Assembly (NCBI GenBank): GCA_002781265.1
Contig: PETS01000044.1
Location: 1 to 9,843, forward strand
Length of the DNA stretch: 9,843 nt
Direction: 5' to 3'
Source: Candidatus Falkowbacteria bacterium CG02_land_8_20_14_3_00_36_14
GTDB lineage: Bacteria; Patescibacteriota; Patescibacteriia; Patescibacteriales; UM-FILTER-36-11
The notes beneath the pieces are model-generated. The model was not told the DNA's origin. It made no database searches and saw nothing but the letters and a program-made list of their open reading frames with translations. This document shows positions 1-6,532 of this stretch, piece by piece (position 1 is the stretch's first letter; each line of letters starts with the position of its first letter). Position numbers and translations under genes: made by a program.

Positions 1-97
1 TTTCTATATACTATTTTACACCACTTTGCGGATTTTGATTATTTTCGTAATTCAAAGCAATTTATATAAATAATTTAATTTATTTCAAAGAAAAAAT

Positions 98-1138
98 ATG
101 TCTATTAACAAAAAAACTAAGGGAATAAATGTCGCTATAAACGGTTTTGGCCGAATCGGCCGATCCGCGTTTAAAGCATTGCTTGATAAAAAAAATTCAA
201 ATTTTAACATCATCGCCATTAATGACTTAACTGACACAAAAACTTTGGCGCATTTGTTAAAATACGATTCTGTTTACGGTAATTATGGCCGGAAAGTGGA
301 ATTTAGTAAAGACAGTCTGACTGTTAATGGCAAGAAATATAAAGTGTTTGCCTACCGCGACCCTCAAATTCTTCCTTGGAAAGCATTAAGCATAGATATA
401 GTGCTTGAATGCACCGGATTTTTTAGAACCAAGGAAGACGCGTTTAAGCATATTAAGGCCGGCGCTAAAAAAGTAATATTAAGCGCGCCGGGAAAGGGAG
501 GGGGCGTTAAAACCATCGTCTTGGGAGTTAATGAAAATAAATTATCCAAATCAGACAAAATAGTTTCTATGGCTTCCTGCACTACCAATTGCCTGGCGCC
601 GATTACAGAAGTTGTTAGGCAAAATTTCGGCATCGCCAAAGCCATAATGACTACCATCCACTCCTATACCACCGACCAAAATATTGTTGACGGACCGCAT
701 CAGGATTTGCGCCGAGCGCGGGCGGCGGCCACGAATATTGTCCCGACCACCACCGGCGCGGCTATTGCTACCGCTGAAACTATTCCCAGCTTAAAAGGCA
801 AGTTTGACGGCATGGCAGTGCGGGTGCCGGTTTTAGTCGGCTCAATCACCGATGCCGTGTACATTACGAAAAAGAATACCAATGAGAGCAAAGTGAATCA
901 AGTATTTAAAAAAGCGTCTCGTAGCGCTCAATTTAAGAATTATATTTCCGTTACCGAGGAGCCGATTGTTTCCTCCGATATTATCGGCAATCCATCAAGC
1001 GCCATCGTTGATTTGGCCTTAACTAAAGTCATAGGCGGAAACTTAGTAAAAGTAGTGGCTTGGTATGATAATGAATGGGGATACTCTAATCGGCTGGCGG
1101 ATTTAGTGGAATATATTTGGAAGAAAAGATTAATATAA
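98..1138 (+). CDS. gap: Glyceraldehyde-3-phosphate dehydrogenase, class I (bacterial type)
   Basis: 346 residues, the usual GapA length. It oxidises glyceraldehyde-3-phosphate to 1,3-bisphosphoglycerate with reduction of NAD(P) in cytoplasmic glycolysis. The Rossmann motif NGFGRIGR lies at residues 15-22. Asp43 in INDL, at the end of the second strand, favours NAD over NADP by family knowledge. The catalytic motif SCTTNC places the nucleophile at Cys161, and the partner His188 lies in TIHSYT. The sugar-phosphate loop (NIVPTTTGAA) and the C-terminal WYDNEWGYS are intact. The loop near residues 131-138 has a run of glycines (GKGGGVK), a minor variation. The ATG start leaves a few residues before the first strand. 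No Shine-Dalgarno is visible, and the 97 bp upstream are AT-rich without a convincing promoter. The next gene is on the same strand 173 bp on, so shared transcription with the hydrogenase locus is possible but unproven. Its NADH could feed the flavin subunit downstream. Confidence 0.97.
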   Translation: MSINKKTKGINVAINGFGRIGRSAFKALLDKKNSNFNIIAINDLTDTKTLAHLLKYDSVYGNYGRKVEFSKDSLTVNGKKYKVFAYRDPQILPWKALSIDIVLECTGFFRTKEDAFKHIKAGAKKVILSAPGKGGGVKTIVLGVNENKLSKSDKIVSMASCTTNCLAPITEVVRQNFGIAKAIMTTIHSYTTDQNIVDGPHQDLRRARAAATNIVPTTTGAAIATAETIPSLKGKFDGMAVRVPVLVGSITDAVYITKKNTNESKVNQVFKKASRSAQFKNYISVTEEPIVSSDIIGNPSSAIVDLALTKVIGGNLVKVVAWYDNEWGYSNRLADLVEYIWKKRLI

Positions 1139-1311
1139 AATAATTTTTGAATTTTTGAATTTTTTCATCCCTAGACTGATCCGCCTCGGGTGGAAAATAA
1201 ATTCTAAAGTTTTAATTTTTAAAATTTTAAATTTAAGCATTATTTACAAAATTAAAAATTAGAAATTAAAGAAATAGTTTTAAATTTTTATTAAATTTTG
1301 GTTTGATTAAC

Positions 1312-2355
1312 ATGGATATATTAAATAAAATTAAAAAAGCGGGATTGGTCGGCCGAAGCGGGAGTTGTTTTCCGGTAGCCCTCAAATGGGAAATGGTGGC
1401 CAAAGCCTCCGACCAGAAAAAGTATGTTATTTGCAATGCTTCGGAAGGAGAGCCGGGGGTAAAAAAAGACGGCTATATTTTAAATAATTTTCCTGTTAAA
1501 GTTATTGACGGCATAAAAATAGCTTTAAATTTTTTAAAAGCCGATAAAGGCTTTATTTATTTAAATCCCGAATATTATAAAAAATATCATAAAAAATTAA
1601 AAAAAATAATTAATACATCTCCGATTGAGTTGATAGCCAAGCCGGCTAATGCCGGTTATATCGGCGGAGAGGAAAGCTCAATTTTAAACAGCATTGAGGC
1701 CAAAAGAATTGAGCCGAGATTAAGGCCTCCTTTCCCAACCACTAATGGCTTATGGGGATATCCGACATTAATAAATAATGTGGAAACATTTTATGATGTA
1801 AGCTTGGCGGCCGCAAGCAAGTATAAAAATACCAGATTTTATACCATTAACGGCGATTGCCTCTTAGACGGCGTTTATGAACTGCCAACGAATTATACGA
1901 TAGAAAAAATATTAAAACTAACTAAAAATTTTCCTAATTTTCCTTTTTTTGTCCAGATAGGAGGCGACGCCAGCGGTTTAATTTTAAATAGTCGGCAGCT
2001 TAAAAGGCCGGTATCCGGAGCCGGCTCCATTACTATTTATAGCCAGCAGAAATACAACCCCAAAGAATTAATTGCTAATTGGCTTTATTTTTTTAAAAGC
2101 GAGTCTTGCGGCCAATGCACTCCCTGTCGCGAAGGCACCTATCGCTTAATGGAAATATTAAATTCTAAAGAAATAAATTGGAAAAATTTTACGGATATTT
2201 TGGACAATTTAAGCGATACTTCTTTTTGCGGCTTGGGCTGTGCGGCGCCGTTGCCGATTAAATCTTATATCACAAATGTTTTATCCGGCATGCCGGAAAA
2301 TAAAATTAATTTAGGCCCGGGAGCGAAGAAAATTATTTGTGGATGCTTCAAATAA
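1312..2355 (+). CDS. NuoF/HoxF-like flavin and Fe-S subunit of a hydrogenase, N-terminally short
   Basis: 347 residues of the complex I 51-kDa family (NuoF, HoxF, HydB), which normally binds FMN and NAD(H) and passes electrons to a [4Fe-4S] cluster. The glycine-rich FMN loop is at residues 14-21 as GRSGSCFP, where the family usually has GRGGAGFP or GRSGAGFP. CNASEGEPG follows at 41-49, then the GGEESSILNSIE and EPRLRPPFP motifs, a degenerate SLBB segment, and the cluster motif SCGQCTPCREG. Cluster ligands are Cys266, Cys269, Cys272 and Cys306. There is an extra Cys310. About 50 residues found before the FMN loop in NuoF are missing, and there is no NuoE-like thioredoxin-fold domain. The protein is well below the usual 420-600 residues. 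I prefer ATG at 1312 over an in-frame TTG at 1303. No Shine-Dalgarno is seen. The [FeFe]-like gene follows on the same strand after a 310 bp repeat-filled gap. NAD(H) use is inferred from family and context; the altered loop leaves it open. Confidence 0.88.
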   Translation: MDILNKIKKAGLVGRSGSCFPVALKWEMVAKASDQKKYVICNASEGEPGVKKDGYILNNFPVKVIDGIKIALNFLKADKGFIYLNPEYYKKYHKKLKKIINTSPIELIAKPANAGYIGGEESSILNSIEAKRIEPRLRPPFPTTNGLWGYPTLINNVETFYDVSLAAASKYKNTRFYTINGDCLLDGVYELPTNYTIEKILKLTKNFPNFPFFVQIGGDASGLILNSRQLKRPVSGAGSITIYSQQKYNPKELIANWLYFFKSESCGQCTPCREGTYRLMEILNSKEINWKNFTDILDNLSDTSFCGLGCAAPLPIKSYITNVLSGMPENKINLGPGAKKIICGCFK

Positions 2356-2450
2356 TTCCGTCTTAATAATAAATATTTGTTTATTTGTGATTGATTTTTT
2401 AATTTTTTTGAATTACTAAAATGCTATTTTATATTAATTGCAACTTCAAT

Positions 2451-2479
2451 TGTCATTCCCGTGCAGGCGGGAATCCACG
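2451..2479. repeat. REP-like palindromic repeat, copy 1
   Basis: The core ATTCCCGTGCAGGCGGGAAT forms a hairpin of 7 to 8 bp. Near-identical units lie at 2525-2551 and 9657-9683, with a reversed relative at 2577-2604. It lies in the 310 bp gene-free gap at 2356-2665, which otherwise holds only AT-rich sequence and the nested inverted repeat at 2499-2628. The type resembles the short palindromes scattered through many bacterial genomes. No transposase is nearby. Confidence 0.75.
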
Positions 2480-2498
2480 TTTTATCATTTTTTAATGG

Positions 2499-2628
2499 CA
2501 GACTGTCCGAAAATTACACTTTACTGTCATTTCTGTGAAAGCGGGAATCCATAATTTGTCTGATATTAAACCTTTCTGGATTTCCGATCGAGTCGGGAAT
2601 GACAAAAAAATAGTTTTCGGACAGTCTG
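2499..2628. mobile_element. MITE-like nested inverted repeat (about 130 bp)
   Basis: Perfect 15 bp terminal inverted repeats, CAGACTGTCCGAAAA at 2499-2513 and TTTTCGGACAGTCTG at 2614-2628, bound the element. Inside is a second imperfect inverted pair: TGTCATTTCTGTGAAAGCGG begins at 2525, and its reversed relative ends in GGGAATGACA near 2604. The inner arms belong to the same family as the REP-like units at 2451 and 9657. It encodes no protein and shows no obvious target-site duplication. A non-autonomous element mobilised in trans is plausible. Its stem could also act as a transcription attenuator between the flavin-subunit gene and the [FeFe]-like gene, which starts 37 bp after it. Confidence 0.65.
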
Positions 2629-2665
2629 GACAGAAAAGAGAATTTTTTAATCTAAGGTAATTTAT

Positions 2666-4363
2666 ATGAAAAAAATAAAAATAAAGATTAACGGCCAGGA
2701 GGTAGTTTGCCCCAGTGAAGATAATATTTGGCAGGCGGCCAAGGGAGCCGGGATTATAATACCGGGCCTTTGCGGCCATCCTGATTTTACCCATAAAGCC
2801 AATTGCCGGATTTGCGTGGTGGAAGTAAAGGGGTGCGATAAACTCATAACTTCTTGTTCAACCAAAGTAAGCGCCGGCATGGAAATAATTACTGATTCCG
2901 ACCGGATAAAAAAAGCGCGCAACCTTAATATTGAATTATTATTCGCCGAGCATATAGAAAAATGCGCTACCTGCATATGGCGGGTTAACTGCAAGCTTTT
3001 GGATTTGGCTGATAAATATAAAATTCATATTACCGCTTTTAAAGACCGCAAAGGCGATAGAAGAACTTATAAATTCGCCAATGCGGTGGAAATTGACGGC
3101 ACGCAATGCATAGATTGCCGCAACTGCATTGATGCCTGCTCTAAGATGCAAAAAATAGATTATCTGGAAATAAAAGGCAAGGGGATTGATCAGGAAATTG
3201 TGCCGATTAAGAATAAAAATAAGGATTGCATTTATTGCGGTCAATGCGCGGTTCATTGTCCGGTCGGTTCAGCTCAAGAACAATCCGGCTGGGATATGGT
3301 GGAGAAAGTTATAAAAAATAAAAAAAGTTTTATAAATTTTTCCGGAAGAATTATTGTTGCCCAATTAAGCCCAGTAGTCGGGGTAAGCTTGGCGGAAGAA
3401 TTCGGCTTAGAATGCGGCCAGGATACGACCGGACAGATTATCACCGGACTCCGAGAATTAGGATTTGACTATGTTTATAATGCCAGCATTAATAATGATA
3501 TTGCTTCTCTTTTAGAAGCAAAGGAATTGTTAAATAATATAAAAAAAAGATATGCCAAGCCATTATTAACCGCCAGTTGTCCGGCCTGGGTAAAATATGT
3601 TGAATTTTATTATCCGAAATTTGCTGCTAATTTGTCAAAAGTAAAATCACCGCAGATAATAGGCGGCTTGGCTATAAAAAATTATTTAGCCAAGAAGCTT
3701 AATATAAATTCTAAAAATATAGTGGTGGTAACCATAGCGCCCTGCACCGCCCAAAAATATGAAGCTTCCAGAAAAGATTTAAAAGTTAAGAATCAATGGC
3801 CGGTTGATTATGTAATTACCACCAGAGAACTGGCCTGGTTATTTAAAAAAAATAAAATTGATTTTCCAAAATTAAAAGAAAGCCAAGCTGATAAGCTGAT
3901 AAATAATGCCGGGGGTGTAAATATTATTTATGAAGCTACCGGCGGAATTTCTGTGGCGGCGATTAACGCCATTGCCTATTTGTCTAGAAGCAAGAAAAAT
4001 GCTATTTTAACTGAAGAGATAAAAAATTTAACCGGATTGTCAGGCTTCAAAAGTGCTAATATTAAAATAGCCGGCAAAAATGTAAAGGTGGGAGTAGTGA
4101 ATGGCATTGGCAATATAGATGATATTTTGCGCGATTTAGGAAATTATGATTATATTGAAGTAAGAGCCTGCCCGGCCGGATGCGTTGGCGGCGGCGGCCA
4201 GCCCATTACCACCACTCCGTTATCCAGAAAAATTAGGACGCTATCTTTGCATAAAATAAGCAAAAAAAATAGAATAAACAAATTTAAAAATACTAAAGAA
4301 ATATTAAACTGGCTTAAAAAACAAGATGCCATAGACGAACAAGAGTTTTATATAAAAAAATAA
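2666..4363 (+). CDS. hydA: [FeFe]-hydrogenase-like subunit with HoxU/NuoG-type N-terminus and variant H-cluster motifs
   Basis: 565 residues, close to the 574 of clostridial CpI, with the same domain order. The plant-type [2Fe-2S] domain has Cys36, 47, 50 and 64. The His-ligated [4Fe-4S] motif has His96, Cys100, 103 and 109. The two-cluster ferredoxin domain has Cys148, 151, 154, 158 and Cys188, 191, 194, 198. The H domain covers about 228-540. Its L1 is TASCPAW (302-308; usually TSCCPxW), L2 is APCTAQKYE (358-366; usually MPCxxKxxE) and L3 is EVRACPAGCVGGGGQP (498-513; usually ExMACxxGCxxGGGQP). All four H-cluster ligands are kept: Cys305, 360, 502 and 506. The proton-relay Cys is Ser304, the Lys of L2 is Gln363, and two Met are Ala358 and Arg500. 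Proton-path residues equivalent to Glu279, Glu282 and Ser319 of CpI appear kept as Glu284, Glu287 and Ser328. A weak site AAGG (2654-2657) lies 8 nt before ATG. The [NiFe] small-subunit gene starts 7 bp after the stop. The fold is certain; hydrogen activity is not. Confidence 0.92.
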   Translation: MKKIKIKINGQEVVCPSEDNIWQAAKGAGIIIPGLCGHPDFTHKANCRICVVEVKGCDKLITSCSTKVSAGMEIITDSDRIKKARNLNIELLFAEHIEKCATCIWRVNCKLLDLADKYKIHITAFKDRKGDRRTYKFANAVEIDGTQCIDCRNCIDACSKMQKIDYLEIKGKGIDQEIVPIKNKNKDCIYCGQCAVHCPVGSAQEQSGWDMVEKVIKNKKSFINFSGRIIVAQLSPVVGVSLAEEFGLECGQDTTGQIITGLRELGFDYVYNASINNDIASLLEAKELLNNIKKRYAKPLLTASCPAWVKYVEFYYPKFAANLSKVKSPQIIGGLAIKNYLAKKLNINSKNIVVVTIAPCTAQKYEASRKDLKVKNQWPVDYVITTRELAWLFKKNKIDFPKLKESQADKLINNAGGVNIIYEATGGISVAAINAIAYLSRSKKNAILTEEIKNLTGLSGFKSANIKIAGKNVKVGVVNGIGNIDDILRDLGNYDYIEVRACPAGCVGGGGQPITTTPLSRKIRTLSLHKISKKNRINKFKNTKEILNWLKKQDAIDEQEFYIKK

Positions 4364-4370
4364 TAAAAAT

Positions 4371-4835
4371 ATGGCCAAAAATAAAAAGCGCGTGGGAATA
4401 TTTTCTTTAACTTGCGACGAGGGCTGTAGTATATTGCTTACGGAAATATTTAATACTAAATTATTAGAATGGCTGGAGAAAATCAAGCTTGTTTATTTTT
4501 TATCCATTAAAGACAAAACCGAGATAGTTGATCTTGATATCGCCCTGGTGGAAGGGTCGGTAACAACGGTTAAAGATAAAAAAGATATAGAAAAAATCAG
4601 AAAAAATACAAAAATACTGATTGGCATGGGCAATTGCGCTATTACCGGTATGCCGTCTTGCCAGCGGAATAATTTTAATAAAGAGCAGATGGAAGAAATT
4701 AAAGACCATTTGCAGAAATTTAAATTTTTGCCAAAGTGCTTGGCCGCCAAAGAAGCGGTTAAACTGGATGATGAAATTCCCGGCTGCCCCATTATTGAAG
4801 AAAAGTTTGTGGAGATATTTGAGAAATATATTTAA
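4371..4835 (+). CDS. [NiFe]-hydrogenase small subunit, minimal group 3 (HoxY/MvhG-like)
   Basis: 154 residues of the NADH-ubiquinone oxidoreductase 20-kDa / [NiFe] small-subunit family. It should carry the proximal [4Fe-4S] cluster that exchanges electrons with the Ni-Fe site. Visible motifs are SLTCDEGCS with Cys15 and Cys19, ALVEGSV at 58-64, GNCAITG with Cys89, and PGCPI with Cys139. These four cysteines are the likely ligands. The first pair is spaced CX3C, where most relatives have CX2C. Cys97 and Cys123 are extra. There is no Tat signal and no C-terminal domain with more clusters, so it is a cytoplasmic, one-cluster subunit like HoxY. Its ATG follows the stop of the [FeFe]-like gene by 7 bp and has no Shine-Dalgarno of its own, which suggests co-transcription and translational coupling. 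The large-subunit gene follows after 335 bp of repeats. The subgroup (3b, 3c or 3d) cannot be fixed by eye. Confidence 0.9.
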   Translation: MAKNKKRVGIFSLTCDEGCSILLTEIFNTKLLEWLEKIKLVYFLSIKDKTEIVDLDIALVEGSVTTVKDKKDIEKIRKNTKILIGMGNCAITGMPSCQRNNFNKEQMEEIKDHLQKFKFLPKCLAAKEAVKLDDEIPGCPIIEEKFVEIFEKYI

Positions 4836-4841
4836 TACATT

Positions 4842-4985
4842 TGTCATTCCGGCCTCCCGATCCGGAATCTAGGGTAAATCAGAACTAATATGGATTATAA
4901 ATAGCACTATTAGAAAATAAAGTTTTTTCGTTAACTCCTGGATCCCTGGTTCCTCCAGTAGCGGACAGGCAAGCCCGGGATGACA
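4842..4985. repeat. Inverted-repeat element between [NiFe] small- and large-subunit genes
   Basis: The left end reads TGTCATTCCGGCCTCCCG (from 4842) and the right end reads CCCGGGATGACA (to 4985), so the ends are imperfect inverted copies about 144 bp apart. The left arm TGTCATTCC matches the REP-like units at 2451, 2525 and 9657. It occupies the first half of the 335 bp gene-free gap at 4836-5170. The second half holds the hairpin pair at 5046-5155. No open reading frame that I can support lies in the gap. Confidence 0.6.
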
Positions 4986-5045
4986 AGAATAGAGCAAATA
5001 AAAAATATAATTAATTATTAATTTTGCATTTTAAATCAAAGTATT

Positions 5046-5155
5046 CCTCGGAGCTCTGCTCCGGGGTATTTCTTACAAGGAAGAGTTTGAGAAACCATTG
5101 GTTTTTCAAAATAATTAACTACCTTAAAGATACCTCGCAACTCTGTTACGGGGTA
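5046..5155. repeat. Paired TCT-loop hairpins upstream of the large-subunit gene
   Basis: The first hairpin pairs 5046-5054 with 5058-5066 (CCTCGGAGC, loop TCT, GCTCCGGGG; 9 bp with one G-T). The second pairs 5131-5141 with 5145-5155 (TACCTCGCAAC, loop TCT, GTTACGGGGTA; 11 positions, one mismatch and one G-T). They share the frame CCTCG...C TCTG...CGGGGTA and look like two copies of one family, about 85 bp apart. A palindrome AAACCATTGGTTT lies between them. The second hairpin ends 15 nt before the chosen ATG at 5171, where it could affect translation initiation or mRNA stability. Confidence 0.6.
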
Positions 5156-5170
5156 ATTCATTTAATTTTT

Positions 5171-6475
5171 ATGCATTCATGCGATTTAAACGTCAGTATA
5201 AATAAATTATCAAAAATTGAAGGCCATGCCGGCCTTGATATAAAGATTAAAAACGGCAAAGTGGAAAGGGTTGATTTGCTGGTGGCGGAGAATAAAAGAT
5301 TTTATACGCAAGCGATAATAGGCCGTCCGGCCATTTCCGCTCCCCAGCTGGTTTCCCGCATTTGCGGCACTTGCTCTATCGCTCATTTAACTGCTTGTAC
5401 CGAAGCGGTGGAAAAGGCCTTAGATATAAGAATAAGCCCGCAGACTTTGCTATCAAGAAAATTAACGATGTACAGCTTGATGATCAGAGATCACGCGCTT
5501 CATCTTTATTTTTTTGCTTTGCCTGATATTTTCGGCATTGACTCGGTGCTTGATTTGGGAGACGAAAAAAAGGAATTAATCCACGAAGCCCTTCATGTGA
5601 AAGAAGCCGGCAATAATTTGTCTAAATTGGTTGCCGGTCGAAGCGTTCATCCCATATATGAGCAAGTGGGAGGATTTTCCATGATTCCTGATGAGAAAAA
5701 AATACCAGACACGATAAAAGAACTTAAAAGCGTAAAAAAGTATATATTGAATTTAGCGGAAATATTCTATAATTGCGATTGGAAATTAGAAAGAAAAGTA
5801 AATTTTGTGGCTTTAACTACCGCTGATTTTTCATTTTTGGAAGGCCATATTTGTTCCAGCACCGGCGCTTGCATTAAAGAAGAAAATTATTGGGATCATC
5901 TGCAAAAGGTGGTTATTCCTTATTCGCAGGCCAAGGGTTTTGAATTTGAAGGCAAAGAATACATGGTCGGCTCTCTGGCGCGGGTTAATTTAAATAAAGA
6001 TGCCTTGCATCCGGAAACCAAGAAGAGCATGAAAAAATATCTGGATTTATTTCCTTCTTATAATATTTTTCATAATAATTTAGCGCAAGCCATAGAAATT
6101 ATGCATTCCCTTGATCATTCCATAGAACTTTTAGAAAAAAATGAATTTAAAAAAGAAGAGATTATCAAGCCAATTAAACAAAATGGCGAAGGCGTGGGCG
6201 TAATTGAAGCGCCGCGAGGGACTCTTTATTATTGGCTGGGAGTAAATAATGGAAAGATAAGATACGCTAATTTAGTGATTCCTACCGCTCAAAATTTAAT
6301 AAATATGCGCGAGGATGTCCGCGAGGAAGTTACGAAAATATGCGCCCGTGGAATTGACAGTGAAAATAAAGCTAAATGCGAGATGGATATCAAAAAAAGA
6401 GTAGAACGCATAATCCGCGCCTACGACCCCTGCATGTCTTGCGCCTCTCATTTTTTAAAAGTGAGGTGGAGGTAA
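5171..6475 (+). CDS. [NiFe]-hydrogenase large (catalytic) subunit, group 3 type
   Basis: 434 residues. It holds the Ni-Fe(CN)2CO site that makes or oxidises hydrogen in the cytoplasm. The N-terminal motif SKIEGHAGL is at 14-22. The first metal motif, RICGTCSIAH (63-72), supplies Cys65 and Cys68. The second, DPCMSCASH (419-427), supplies Cys421 and Cys424. After His427 only FLKVRWR remains, a seven-residue tail that would be removed by the maturation protease encoded at 7514-7993. The length fits group 3b/3c/3d enzymes, and there is no export signal. The open frame extends upstream to a TTG at 5024, but those residues read through two palindromic repeats and lack family similarity, so I chose ATG at 5171, just before the conserved N-terminus. 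No Shine-Dalgarno is visible. It lies on the same strand as the small subunit, separated by 335 bp of repeats. The radical SAM gene converges on it 57 bp downstream, with no clear terminator between. Confidence 0.93.
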   Translation: MHSCDLNVSINKLSKIEGHAGLDIKIKNGKVERVDLLVAENKRFYTQAIIGRPAISAPQLVSRICGTCSIAHLTACTEAVEKALDIRISPQTLLSRKLTMYSLMIRDHALHLYFFALPDIFGIDSVLDLGDEKKELIHEALHVKEAGNNLSKLVAGRSVHPIYEQVGGFSMIPDEKKIPDTIKELKSVKKYILNLAEIFYNCDWKLERKVNFVALTTADFSFLEGHICSSTGACIKEENYWDHLQKVVIPYSQAKGFEFEGKEYMVGSLARVNLNKDALHPETKKSMKKYLDLFPSYNIFHNNLAQAIEIMHSLDHSIELLEKNEFKKEEIIKPIKQNGEGVGVIEAPRGTLYYWLGVNNGKIRYANLVIPTAQNLINMREDVREEVTKICARGIDSENKAKCEMDIKKRVERIIRAYDPCMSCASHFLKVRWR

Positions 6476-6532
6476 ATTATAATTTAATTATTTTAAGCTC
6501 TCTATTAATAAAAGAAGTGGTGAGTGTTGGAT

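Noticed and set aside
36..70. Promoter before the GAPDH gene (TTGATT and TATAAA)
   Set aside because: The spacing of about 23 bp is too long, and the region is so AT-rich that such matches are expected by chance.
1180..1194. Terminator hairpin after the GAPDH gene
   Set aside because: TCCGCC TCG GGTGGA forms only six pairs including G-T and is followed by an A-rich stretch, not a T run.
2492..2994. Reverse-strand open frames of about 100 residues overlapping the start of the [FeFe]-like gene
   Set aside because: They are shadows of the forward gene and of the MITE-like repeat, with no recognisable protein features.
5024..5170. N-terminal extension of the large subunit from a TTG at 5024
   Set aside because: The extra 49 residues read through two palindromic repeats and do not resemble any hydrogenase N-terminus; the family motif begins just after the ATG at 5171.
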